This document shows positions 43,373 through 54,813 of a stretch of 64,000 bases of DNA, one piece after another. Below the pieces are notes generated by a model. That model ran no database searches, was not told the origin of the DNA, and worked only from the letters and a program-made list of their open reading frames with translations. The first letter of the stretch is position 1. The number at the start of each line of letters is the position of its first letter. Both the position numbers and the translations under genes were made by a program. This DNA is from Littorina saxatilis (taxonomy: Eukaryota > Mollusca > Gastropoda > Littorinimorpha > Littorinidae): NCBI RefSeq assembly GCF_037325665.1, contig NC_090246.1, forward strand, positions 57,649,177-57,713,176, read 5' to 3'.

Positions 43373-44337
43373 CAGTGGAACCCCCCTTTTAAGACCCTGT
43401 TTTCTAAGACTTTCTGTTAATAAATTACTGTACAATAACCCCCATTTTAAGACTCCCTCCCTTTTAAGACCCTGTTTTCTAAGACTTTCTGTTCATAAAT
43501 TACTGTACAATAACCCCCCTTTTAAGACCCCCTCCCTTTTAAGACCCTGTTTTCTAAGACTTTCTGTTCATAAATTACTGTACAATAACCCCCATTTTAA
43601 GACTCCCTCCCTTTTAAGACCCTGTTTTCTAAGACTTTCTGTTAATAAATTACTGTACAATAACCCCCATTTTAAGACTCCCTCCCTTTTAAGACCCTGT
43701 TTTCTAAGACTTTCTGTTCATAAATTACTGTACAATAACCCCCATTTTAAGACTCCCTCCCTTTTAAGACCCTGTTTTCTAAGACTTTCTGTTCATAAAT
43801 TACTGTACAATAACCCCCATTTTAAGACTCCCTCCCTTTTAAGACCCTGTTTTCTAAGACTTTCTGTTCATAAATTACTGTACAATAACCCCCATTTTAA
43901 GACTCCCTCCCTTTTAAGACCCTGTTTTCTAAGACTTTCTGTTCATAAATTACTGTACAATAACCCCCATTTTAAGACTCCGTCCCTTTTAAGACCCTGT
44001 TTTCTAAGACTTTCTGTTCATAAATTACTGTACAATAACCCCCATTTTAAGACTCCCTCCCTTTTAAGACCCTGTTTTCTAAGACTTTCTGTTAATAAAT
44101 TACTGTACAATAACCCCCATTTTAAGACTCCCTCCCTTTTAAGACCCTGTTTTCTAAGACTTTCTGTACATAAATTACTGTACAATAACCCCCATTTTAA
44201 GACTCCCTCCCTTTTAAGACCCTGTTTTCTAAGACTTTCTGTTCATAAATTACTGTACAATAACCCCCATTTTAAGACTCCCTCCTTTTTAAGACCCGAT
44301 TTTCTGATATTTAGGTCTTAAAATGGGGGATCCACCG
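43373..44337. mobile_element. TA-flanked MITE expanded by twelve 75-bp tandem units
   Basis: The ends CAGTGGAACCCCCC and (reverse complement) CGGTGGATCCCCCATTTTAAGACC are flanked by TA at 43371-43372 and 44338-44339. Inside are about twelve units of exactly 75 bp with landmarks CCCATTTTAAGACTCCCTCC, TTCTAAGACTTTCTG and AAATTACTGTACAATAAC. Units start near 43441, 43516, 43591 and so on to 44266. Unit-to-unit identity is very high. Short relatives without the array occur at 47390-47868, 61817-61999 and 63872-63941. Confidence 0.8.
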
Positions 44338-44470
44338 TAAACAAAATATATCCATCTGGAGTTGCATTGGGGACTGGTTTTGTATGCAACACAAGTTCAT
44401 GATGTACAGATCACATTCAAATGCAGTATGATCTGATATAGAGGTGAACACTTTGCAATGAGTCAGAGTG

Positions 44471-47400
44471 CTATAAGTCTTTATTCCGGATGAAGCGGTT
44501 GCCCTCTGAGTGCCGTCCATAGTAAGTATACTTGCTCTTTCCATAGAATCCTGCAAAGAAGGGAAGGTGGGTTTAAGGGAAGTGAGGATATGTTTGGTGA
44601 GGTACCAGGTAAGGTCACACACATACACACTGACAACCAGGTATGCAACAGTAGTAAACTTACATTTGATTTAAGAGTAACTTCTACCAAACTGTCTCGA
44701 TGGGTGTACAGCTAAAAGCAGAAATCTATGCTGCAGCATTTCATTGCACTGCCGAACTAAAGTTAAGGGCCGGCCTCTGATTTGCGCAGCTTTCCGTTGT
44801 TATTTTTTTATGCCAACACTGCATGACGAAAAAATGGCCAACTTGGGTTTTCCAGAAGCCTGTCTCACTGCTGCACGTGCCTGACCTTGTTTTGCACGCA
44901 TTGCAGTTCAGCAACACCGTTTTTAGGGGCAGTGAAAAGGTTGTCAAAACACGATAATTTCCTATAAAATTTGCTCGACTTTAGCTGAAGAAGCAGTATT
45001 GCAGTCGGTGTTTGGCATGGTGCACGAGCAAACCATGGCTATACTGAAAACTCCTCAACGAAAGTTGCACAGGAATGGGTATTTAGGGGCGCGCACCAGA
45101 GCTCTGAGTAAGCATGCCTTCAAGAACGAAACTGACAACATTGGATCGAGGACGGGCGCTGGGATGGCTACAGGACGGCGTGTCTGGCAGAGAAGTTTCC
45201 AGACGGCTAGGAGTGAGCCACTCTGTTATTCAGCGGCTCCACCAACGCTTCCAGACTACCGGAAGTGCTGTTGAGAGACCTCGGTCTGGGCGCCCAAGAT
45301 GTACAGATCGAAGAGACGATCGCTACCTCCAGCTCTTGGCTCTACGTAACCGAACCAACACCCGCAGGACGTTGATAGGCAACTTCAGGGCCGCTACCAA
45401 CGTCACCATCAGTCGCATGACTGTGACCCGTCGTCTGCGTGAGGTGCGCCTGCACTCAAGGAGAACTGTCGTCCGTCCGCCCCTCACACCACGTCATCGC
45501 CGGGCCAGAATGGCGTTCTGCCGCAACCATCGGCGTTGGAACAGACAGCAGTGGGGCAGGGTACTCTTTACAGACGAGTCCCGGTTCACTCTCTCTTCCT
45601 GTGATGCCTGCATACGCGCTTGGAGACGTCCGGGTGAACGTTTCATCGATGCCTGTGTCCAGGAACATGACAGGTATGGAGGCGGTTCAGTTATGGTGTG
45701 GGCTGGCTTCCATCTGCACGGGAGGACCCCCCTGTACCGTATTAGAGGCAATCTTACCGGCGTGCGGTACAGGGATGAAATCGTGAGGCCTCAAATCATC
45801 CCTACACTGCAAACCATGGGTGCCGGCACTATGCTCCAAGACGATAACGCGACCCCTCATCGCGCTAGGGTGGTCCAAGATGTTCTGCAGCGTCAGCAGA
45901 TTGTGAGGATGAACTGGCCAGCCCGATCCCCCGACTTGGCGCCCATAGAACACCTCTGGGACATCATTGGACGCCGGGTGAGGGACAATCACCCCCCACC
46001 TGCTGATGTGGACCAGCTCTTCCGATTCCTGCAGCAGGAGTGGACGGCAATCCCTCAACAGATGCTCCAGAACCATGTAAACTCAATGCGCTCACGGATC
46101 GGTGAATGCCTTGCAGCCCGGGGTGGCCACACCCGTTACTGAACTTGAACAAACTGACAGAACTTTCTTGCCATTTTTCGAAAGGGGGGTGGGGTACTTC
46201 CGACAATTGCTGCGCAAAAGAAATTTCTTTGTTGGTGATTTTGTTTACATGACTCGAACGGTTACATGTCGTATTAAAACATTTCAAGGGTTGAAGGTGT
46301 TGCTTTGATTTGTTGTGTTATGAGAGATGATTCTTCTTCTGGCCCTTAACTTTAGTTCGGCAGTGTACTTTGAGGTTTTTGAACAGGCCAGATTTTGCTG
46401 GAAGAAACCATTTCATGAACAAACTTTTTCAGTAAAAATGAGAAAAGTATGAAAAAGCATATATATTTAGTCTTCACTTTCAATATCATTTAAAACAAAC
46501 AAAAATATTTTTTGTAAACATGCAACTGTAGCACCTATTAGATGTCATGCTCATTGTAAAACTGTGTGTGAATACTGCAAGTTTAGCTATCTGCTGTGTA
46601 AGACAGGTCTTGTTCGACCTGAGCATCAACCAATGCAATTAATTCACAGTCAGTGCAACCACTGATCTATGTATGGCTTGTGAACTGAGGAACAAATCAC
46701 TCTTGTGCTGAACAGACAACACACATGGGTGACATGCTTGTGCACAGATGGACAGAAACCATCAGTGGAATGCAGCGTGGGATTTTAAAGCTTGAGCTCC
46801 CTGTATGACCCTGTACTCAGGAAACAAGACATTCACTGTGACCAGAACTGTCAGCACAAACTATACCACTGAAACTTTTGATAACTGCGACAAGTCATTG
46901 GATTTAAAGTCTTTGAATGTTTATCAAAAGTTTGAGTGATGCGATTCCTTCTGACGTTTCTATTCCCGTTAAATTTCTTGTATCCTTGGAACAGCCATAC
47001 AGTACCTTGGGCTTTAAAAGGAGTGGTCAATAACAGGCGGCAGTTAAAACTACTGACCCAAATGCTTGTCGGTGTCGCTCTGTTGCTGGGGGCCTGTGGG
47101 CAGAGGACTGTACTGAGGGGCAGCCTCCCCGCTTTCTTCCTGCAATGAACAACTTTTTTTTTTACATACACACCTTAGCTGACAGAGAAAGAAACATTTG
47201 AAATCTGAAAATAACAAAGTAAAACAGAAACCAGTGAACAAACAGGCAGACAGGGTATGTATGGAATACAAAAAGCAAATCAAGAACTGTGGAGATAAGG
47301 GACAAAACCATTGAATGGTTCTCAAATGATATTACTTCCAAAAAACAGGGGAAAATACTGAAACAGTCTTAACCCTCTGCTACTGAATTGGACAATACAG

Positions 47401-50400
47401 ATTACAGCTGATCCCCCTTGCTTTTTAAGACCTCCGAAAGTGTAGAAAAATTAGATCTGAAAAAAGTCTTGAAATGAAGTGTACAGAATACGTGAGAAAG
47501 CCAAGTCTGAAACTGGGATATTTAAATACAAGGGTTCCACTGCAGTTCAGAGACATCCTGCCTGCTGCCTCGCGGGCAGAGAAAATGTTCCCTCTTTATC
47601 TTCACCACGCTGGCAGCCAAACCTCTCACACGGAGGTGTTTTCAGACAGGCCAGACACAGGTTGTCCCGGAGGTGACTGTACTGTATACAGCATAATCCC
47701 CCTTTTAAGACCTCAAGGAAATTGAAGAAAGTCAGGTCTTAACAAGGAGGGAGTTTTCAAATGGAAGTAAATTGACAGAAGTTATGCACAAAAAATCTAA
47801 GGAAAACAGGCTCTTAAAAAAGGACGGAGTCTTCAATCCAGGGTTTTAAAGGGGAGGTTTCACTGCATACCCAATATATCTGCAGGGATGGCCAAATCTA
47901 AAACAATTTACTCGCCAGCCTGGCAAGTAACTCCAAGAAAGTCACTAGCCCACCAGAAATTCCACAAGCTCGGTAAATACCTGACAACCTAACAATGAAA
48001 CAGTGTTAGTATGAATGATTGTCAGATTTATATTTATACAATTTTCACTATAGCCAGACGGGCAAGCTGCCAGACGGTTTCTACTAGCCCAGTGGATTTT
48101 TTACTCGCCCCTGGCGACTGGGCGGTGGATTTGACCATCCCTGATCTACACCTGACATCTTACCTCTTCCTTCTCTTCCGCAGGCCTGACCACCTGCATG
48201 TACTGACCCCGTCTCTTTGCTTCGATCATTTCTGCCTGCTGAACCCCACTGGAGTCCAGAAACTTTAGCTGTGGGAGGTGGAATAAAACGTAGTACCTGG
48301 AAGAACACATGCACAAAAATGCAAATCTTGTCTTTAGATTACCGTTTACTGGTGATGCTTTAACTACACAACCTAGGAGATGCACTCATGCACAGCCCAT
48401 ACTGTTAAAAGAGGAATTCACGAGAAAGAAAAGTATTATATGGGTCGTGTGTGACTCACGTCTTCCGATAAGGAATACATTTTTTCACCTTAAAAAAAAA
48501 AATCTACAAAACTAAACAAAGCAAATCAAAAATAAGGAAGGGAATAAAAAAAAAACAGCTACGGCAAGTTCAGATCTTTCTGTCTTAGTCCTTCACAACC
48601 CAAGTAAACAAGAAACCCAAAGTGTCCTGAATTTGTCCGGCCCACCCACCTGTATCTCTGATAGTCTTCTTCATCTTTCTCTGTGGAGGACAGTTGGTTG
48701 GGACATGCTGCATTGCCTAGTAAGCTGAGGTAGCTGAGCTGTGGAAAGCGCAACTTTAACTGTTGCATCAGAGGCTCCAGCTCCAGAAACTGTAAAAAAT
48801 AAAATTAAAAAAAAGGTAAAAAATTAAATTAAAAAGTCAAATCAACTGCTACAATTATTTATAAGCAGATTTTACAATCATATATATAGAATCCAATGAT
48901 GCGCAGACAACACTAACAGACACAGACAGATAGACACACACAGACTTCCCTCCCCACCTTCTTCTTATCCCCCTTCTCTCACTCCCATTGAGGACGATAC
49001 ATTGATTGACAACCACTGAATTAAAACGGATTCATCGTTAATTATCATACGTTCTTTGATTAAACAACTATTGATCACATGCAAATCACATAAGAGCTCC
49101 ATAGCTTTTCCTTCCTCGTGTTCCTTAATGAACCTAGGTAAGGACAACTTTTTTTGTTTGTTTGTTTGCATAACGCCCAGCCGACCACGAAGGGCCATAT
49201 CAGGGCGGTGCTGCTTTGACATATAACGTGCGCCACACACAAGACAGAAGTCGCAGCACAGGCTTCATGTCTCACCCAGTCACATTATTCTGACACCGGA
49301 CCAACCAGTCCTAGCACTAACCCCATAATGCCAGACGCCGCCACTAGATTGCCAATTTTAAAGTCTTAGGTATGACCCGGCCGGGGTTCGAACCCACGAC
49401 CTCCCGATCACGGGGCGGATGCTAGGTAAGGACAACTCACTCTGTTTTTATTGAGGCATAGTGTGGTAAGGGTAGACATGCTGGGGAAAATGACATCATC
49501 ACTCAGTTCGTTGTTGTCTAGAATCAGCTCCTCGAGTTGAGTAAACCTCTCCAACCCATGTAAACTCCTGCACACAAATAACCACAATCAACGTCTTATT
49601 GTTTTGCAAAGAATTTGTGTGGTACAATTGACTACACATGTTCAGTCAAACCACCAAAGGTGCCAACACAAAGTGGTCGTTATAGACTGGTGGTAGCTAT
49701 AGAAAGATGAATTATAATTTATATGAGAGAGAAAAAGTTTGTTGGGAATCCTTCGGGGTGGTCGTAAAGGGGAAGACCAATCAATCAATCAATATGAGGC
49801 TTATATCGCGCGTATTCCGTGGGTCCGTGGGTACAGTTCTAAGCGCAGTATTTTTTAATTTTTTAAATTTTTTTAAAATTTTTATGCAATTTATATCGCG
49901 CACATATTCAAGGCGCAGGGATTTATTTATGCCGTGTGAGATGGAATTTTTTTACACAATACATCACGCATTCACATCGGCCAGCAGATCGCAGCCATTT
50001 CGGCGCATATCCTACTTTTCACGACCTATTATTCCAAGTCACACGGGTATTTTGGTGGACTTTTTGTATCTATGCCTATACAATTTTGCCAGGAGAGACC
50101 CTTTTGTCAATCGTGGGATCTTTAACGTGCACACCCCAATGTAGTGTACACGAAGGGACCTCGGTTTTTCGTCTCATCCGAAAGACTAGCACTTGAACCC
50201 ACCACCTAGGTTAGGAAAGGGGGGAGAAAATTGCTAACGCCCTGACCCAGGGTCGAACTCGCAACCTCTCGCTTCTGAGCGCAAGTGCGTTACCACTCGG
50301 CCACCCAGTCCCCAGAAGAGGTTGTAACCGAGAGGCGGTCGCAAAAACTGTCAGTTTCCCACCTAACAAACATCTCTTGAGTATTATCAATATCAAACTG

Positions 50401-50914
50401 AACTCGATTTCCGCTAAAAAAAAATCTTCTGCAAGGATTCCACTGAATAACTTAAAGTGCCTTCACTTGATAAAGTTCATCCATGCAGATGAAATTTCCT
50501 ACTGCTCAAATTCACAAGCATTTTAGATGCATGTTTTAACTCCAATAATATTAACAATACTTGCAAAAAGTTACATCATAAACTTACTGTATCCTGTTGA
50601 AACTGAGATCCAAGCGCACTGTCTTTTCAGCATATTCAGCGATCACTTCTGGTGGTATTTCTTCAACATCATGGCCAAGATAGGACAGCTAAAGAAGCAG
50701 AGAGAAATTAATTGTGAGTGACTTCAGCAATAGTTTAAAAAAGTGACATAATATAACAGTAACAATTATCAACCATACAATAGGGAGGAAAATCATAACA
50801 CATGCCCTAGCTGGTAGCCAAAATATGTCAGATGAGGTGCCCTTGTCCTATGAAACATTCTTGTATTGATCCATTCGTTTGTAAAGTTGTATAAAAGAAA
50901 GTGTGTGTGTGTGA

Positions 50915-50988
<74 letters not shown>

Positions 50989-52638
50989 CAATGTGTGTAG
51001 GTTTGTGTGTAACTATTTTAATCTGGATAATACATGTATGTTGCCTAAAAGTAGCAAACAAAGGCTGCATAACTTCACATCTGGAACACACTGGAAGAAC
51101 TAACTAGGAGGGAGCAGAGTTGCAAAGCAAAGTGTGTTAAAATATCAAAAAGTCAATCGATCTCAAGAATCTTTCTAAAGTTATCTGTGATATTTCTTTC
51201 ATTATATGCAAAATCGGTATTTTCATTTGTCTGTTTTTCTAATCTTATTTGTTTTGTTTTGTTATATATTTGCTTGTTTGTTTGCTGTGTGCCTGCCTGT
51301 AAACCTGCTGAAACTAAGCTAAAGCAGAAAAAACAATGATGGTCATTCCCCAATCAAAATCAAATGTTTGCAAATGTCAATTGTCATGTCATAAAAATTG
51401 AGAGTGTGATCTAAAAATAAACTAATTGAAAGTACAGCTTCATGCACCTAGCTGGATTGTTATCTGATAAAGACTTTCCTCAAAAATTGCTGGTCATAGC
51501 TGGATTACCGGCCATATACTCCCAGTCATCATGTTTACAATGATCGATCAAAACTACCTGGTGCTTATCTTTGGTTACATGCACTCCTTCGCTCTGATAA
51601 GAGATTATCCTCTTTCATGGCTGATGCTCACATCTCCTCACTGTTGCTATAAACTTTTCCCTTCACATGTGTGCTCAAGAGAGATGTGTGTAAATATATA
51701 TATAAATATAGTATATTACTATATATCTGTCGCATGTTTCTTTCAGGCGAGATATTCTTTTGGCTAGCCGCTCGCGAAGCTAGGAGGCGAGATTGTCTAT
51801 GAAACGGTTTAATGGCTAGCTACGCAAGAATAAACACCATTGGTTGATTCCGAAAAGGTCGTCTGCACTGGTTGGTAAAAAACCATGGACAGCCAATCGG
51901 ATGGGCAGCTACGTGGCTGCCATGTTTTCTCGCCAAGGGAGCAAGCCCAAAGCTACCTAGCGTCGGCTAGCGTCACTCGCGGCGAGATGTTCCCAAGAAA
52001 CGGAACTTCCTCGCCCCACTCGCCAATCTCGCCTGTAAGAAACAGGGACTGGTCTGACTCTGAGTCTGATCAAGTTCTCTGTCTTAATTTTCCTTAAAAA
52101 CTTTTTTTTGTCACACGTAGTGACGTACTGTATGCACCATTTTATATTTTTGTCTCTTTGTTCTATTTTTCCTCTTTTTGTTAGAACTGTTTGTTTGCTG
52201 TTTCGTCTGATTAGGTTTACAGATCGTTAGTATGAAGTTAGATTCTACAAACATGACTAGATTTATCAAATCAATGCAACTCTGAAGTTACGTACCCTCA
52301 TAAACTTCACTGCACCAAAATTATTAACGTAATCATGAAACGCAAACACAGTGATGCACTAATGTCATTGTTCTAAAATGACATACGTTTCGGAATCACC
52401 TTCGTGATAACCCGATCGCACTAAGATGCTGCTCTTCCACTGTGTTATATCTGTGTACAAATGTACCGTTTTCTTGTTTTAGCACGCACAAAACACCGAA
52501 AAAGAAGATTCCTCTGAGGAAGATGTTGAAAACATTTTCTCTCACCTGCCCATCTGAAAATATTGGCCTGTCTTGGTCTTGTTCTTCATCTTTTTGTGCA
52601 GGGTCTGTGTTACTGTCGCCTTCCATAGGCGCCGCCAT
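44471..52638 (-). CDS. LRMDA: LRMDA-like leucine-rich repeat protein (C10orf11 orthologue), 7 coding exons
   Basis: LRMDA is a small leucine-rich-repeat protein needed for melanocyte pigmentation in vertebrates; recent work, as I recall, places it as an adaptor between Rab32/38 and the Retriever/Commander endosomal recycling complex. Minus-strand exons: 52638-52546, 50688-50588, 49567-49441, 48789-48650, 48296-48164, 47139-47058, 44550-44471 (TAG). All splice sites and phases agree; the product is 251 residues. Motifs: [77 protein letters not shown], then a short linker and the tail [17 protein letters not shown]. These match the family's LRRs, LRR cap and conserved C-terminus. The start ATG (AACATGG) is the first in frame; upstream codons lack an ATG. 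An alternative last exon lies at 41117-41196. Confidence 0.88.
44747..46365 (+). mobile_element. Tc1-type DNA transposon, apparently intact
   Basis: Perfect 25-bp inverted ends (CACTGCCGAACTAAAGTT...) bound 1619 bp. The right flank is TA and the left is TG, consistent with a TA target with one later change. It encodes one uninterrupted transposase at 45114-46142. It sits in LRMDA intron 6, antisense to the gene, and directly abuts the duplicated intronic block near 46366. Perfect ends and an open frame suggest a recent arrival. Confidence 0.9.
45114..46142 (+). CDS. Tc1/mariner-family transposase (DD34E)
   Basis: The 342-residue protein binds the element's inverted ends and carries out cut-and-paste transposition. 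The N-terminal half has paired-type helix-turn-helix modules ([35 protein letters not shown]). The catalytic triad is visible: the Asp in FTDESRF, the Asp in QDDNATPH, and the Glu in APIEHLWD, with 34 residues between the last two (DD34E). The [12 protein letters not shown] box is characteristic of Tc1-like enzymes. Length fits the family (about 340). Start chosen at the ATG before [17 protein letters not shown]. No frameshift or stop was seen. GC content is higher than in surrounding intron DNA. Confidence 0.92.
   Translation: MPSRTKLTTLDRGRALGWLQDGVSGREVSRRLGVSHSVIQRLHQRFQTTGSAVERPRSGRPRCTDRRDDRYLQLLALRNRTNTRRTLIGNFRAATNVTISRMTVTRRLREVRLHSRRTVVRPPLTPRHRRARMAFCRNHRRWNRQQWGRVLFTDESRFTLSSCDACIRAWRRPGERFIDACVQEHDRYGGGSVMVWAGFHLHGRTPLYRIRGNLTGVRYRDEIVRPQIIPTLQTMGAGTMLQDDNATPHRARVVQDVLQRQQIVRMNWPARSPDLAPIEHLWDIIGRRVRDNHPPPADVDQLFRFLQQEWTAIPQQMLQNHVNSMRSRIGECLAARGGHTRY
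47390..47868. mobile_element. Two short MITE-like copies related to the 43373 element
   Basis: One stretch runs from ATCCCCCTTGCTTTTTAAGA to GGGTTCCACTGCAG (about 47410-47541). A second runs from AATCCCCCTTTTAAGACC to AGGGGAGGTTTCACTG (about 47694-47864). Both show the AAGACC and inverted GGTCTTAA motifs of the family. They lie in LRMDA intron 5. Confidence 0.5.
49150..49421 (-). mobile_element. SINE-D, tRNA-headed, inserted 19 bp past an LRMDA splice donor
   Basis: Exact 16-bp duplications CTAGGTAAGGACAACT are at 49134-49149 and 49422-49437. On the minus strand a tRNA-like B box (GGTTCGAACCC) begins the element. It ends CCTGATATGGCCCTTCGTGG then CGTTATGCAAACAAACAAAC. The upstream duplication starts at intron base +4 of the LRMDA exon ending at 49441. 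Confidence 0.85.
49797..50312 (-). mobile_element. SINE-B, reverse copy
   Basis: Reverse complement of the 36331-36773 SINE, with head GGTGGCCGAGTGGTAACGC near 50290-50308 and end in ATATCGCGCG-type sequence followed by (ATTG)n near 49790. The middle has AT-rich expansions near 49850-49890. It lies in LRMDA intron 2. Confidence 0.75.
50903..50988. repeat. (GT)n microsatellite
   Basis: Nearly pure GT repeat of about 85 bp in LRMDA intron 1. Confidence 0.95.
51744..52035. mobile_element. Probable small foldback element
   Basis: CAGGCGAGAT near 51744 and ATCTCGCCTG ending near 52035 are inverted. The flanks GTTTCTTT and TAAGAAAC extend the inversion. The interior repeats GGCGAGAT and CTCGC motifs. 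It is 292 bp, in LRMDA intron 1. Confidence 0.4.
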
Positions 52639-53520
52639 GTTGAAATCACGTGATGGACACACACAAAAACCTCGTCATGTGACTCGCGGCTCTTGTTAGC
52701 AATCAGACAGTGTGAGGTTTATTTTTGTTAATAATTTTGTACGAAACCTGTCCATCGTTTGGTTTGTTGATTTGATTGGTTTTTTTTAAGTTAATATAGA
52801 TACAGTGCAAGATTATTCAGAAGAGTTCTTGCATACCCTTGTAATTGCATGTATTTGTTTATTTCATTTTGGGGGGGCCTTTGGCCAAACAAAAAACATG
52901 TTGGTTTAGAGGGTAACCCGACCAAACCTATTTTGTCCTGGCGATCCTAACATCTTTTTTCATTTCTCAAAAAAATCCAAAACTGTTGGCAATTATATCA
53001 TAATACATTTTTTTTTAAATTCTGACTTATCAACACTATCCTTTTTGGTCACGTTACCCTTTAACCAACATATATTTTTGTTTGGCCTTATATAGCAATC
53101 TGTTTTAGTTTATACTTGTTTGGGCATGGAAAGTGTTGCAAATTTCTTCCTGTTTCAGCTCTATATAGGTGTGCGTGTGTGGAGGGGGGGCGGGGGTGGG
53201 CTCACTGCATCTGAGCAATTAATAAATGTGTTAAATCTGCTTCAGACAAGATGCAGCCCTTAAGACGGCGTCTATTGAACCAACACAGAAGCTGTAGAAA
53301 TAACATGAGGTAAAAAAAAAAATTGTGAATGTCAAACTTTGATTTCATTGAATAACTAATATTACTGCACTAGCTCTGTTCTCTCCCTCTCAAAACACAC
53401 TCGCACACACACATTGGTTATCTACTTTTATTTTCATCGAGATTCTTATACTTAGTAAGTTAAAAAAAAAATTAAATCCTACAAATAACATGCTTTAATT
53501 ATTCTTAATTAACCAAATTC
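52639..53520. promoter_or_regulatory. Upstream region of LRMDA
   Basis: Just upstream of the start codon, TCACGTGA occurs at about 52645-52652: a palindromic E-box/CLEAR-like CACGTG site close to the probable 5' UTR. In vertebrates CACGTG boxes bind MITF/TFE factors that control pigment and lysosome genes. A regulatory role here is inference from one site. The remaining DNA is AT-rich and without recognised features. Confidence 0.35.
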
Positions 53521-54339
53521 CATGCAGCTAATTAACTCACAAAAACATGCAGTTCGGAATGTGACCAAGTCATCTGGAATGTCAACAACTAACAAATTTC
53601 AAATGTTAAATAAAGAAACTGGTAAAATCCTTATATCAGTGCATGACCCGGTCGTTAAAATTAAAAAAGTCACACAAGTACAAATTTGTGATCGTAATAT
53701 TAGCCATTTTGATTGTTTTTGCTTCCTAACAGGTTTGAATCTTAATTGGCTTTAGATTCCATATATACACATCAATGTGTCACGGCAACCAGTAGATGTA
53801 GTAATGAGGAAATTCTCATTATATAAGAACAAATCTATTGAATATAATATCAAGCAATGACTGCTCTTCGAAACTTCCTTTCTAGTAGTGTTACTTTCAA
53901 ATTTAAATATGTAAAAACTGGAAAGTAATGGTTGCTGTTATACTAATCAAATACTTTCAAAAGATTGTTTGAAAAAGGGGAACAATTTCAGCTTTCAGTT
54001 TCACCTATACCACTGCCTTCAGATCACATATGTTAACAACTATAGCTGATTTTTTTTCCCCATTAAATATGAAGACACCATCAATTCAGAATAAATAACA
54101 GTGCTTAGTCCACCGTTAGCTTCAAATCCCTCTGCAAAACAGCAGTCCTAAAGCAAGTACAAGTTTTATTTTGGTTTAAACAAAACTTTATTCAATTATT
54201 ATCATGACAAAAACAATACATAGTTTTTAGGATAACTAACTCAAGCAAGTTTTATTTTCTTCAGTTCACAACAAGCTCTGAGTCTAAATGTACATCACTA
54301 ATTCTACAGTACATGCACACAAATGTTTAACAGCTTAGT

Positions 54340-54813
54340 TTGTTTGTTTGTTTATTTGTTGCTTAACGTCCAGCCGACTACGCAGAGCCATATCAGGACG
54401 AGGAAGGGGGGGATGAAGGGGGCCACTTGTCAAGCGATTCCTGTTTACAAATGCACTAACCCATTACTTGTGTCCCAGCAGGCTTTAGTAAAACTAAATT
54501 AATACCTACTGGAAGATTACCAGTTTCCAGTATGTTAAAATAGGCTTAACCTATCTACTGCTGGACTTACATCAGAACACTAACAGATTAAACTATACAT
54601 GAATCGCGAGACAAGCGGCAAGAGAAGAGATTTTTGGAAAAAATACAGGTGAATGAGCAAGAAGGCAGAAAAAAGAAAAGAATTCATGAAGAAAAAGAGA
54701 GCATGACAGGAAAGAGGAACCAAAAATCTACCTAACAGCAAACTAGAAAGCTCCTGCGGTTCCAAAAACAGGAGGGGCCTTTAATTTCATAACCGCAGTG
54801 CCCCACTGCGGGA
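54340..54813 (-). mobile_element. SINE-E with 14-bp target duplication
   Basis: Exact TTTAACAGCTTAGT lies at 54326-54339 and 54814-54827. On the minus strand it starts CCCGCAGTGGGGCACTGCGG and ends ATATGGCTCTGCGTAGTC then CGTTAAGCAACAAATAAACA. The head does not look like a tRNA. The 3' end is related to those of SINE-D and SINE-A. Confidence 0.75.

Noticed and set aside
43373-44337. CRISPR-like regular array
   Set aside because: The 75-bp units are contiguous with no variable spacers, inside a eukaryotic MITE; it is a tandem repeat.
46370-46440. Extra LRMDA exon after acceptor-like TTTCTTCCAG
   Set aside because: The candidate would break the phase with exon 7a, and the paralogous block at 41842 has an in-frame stop.
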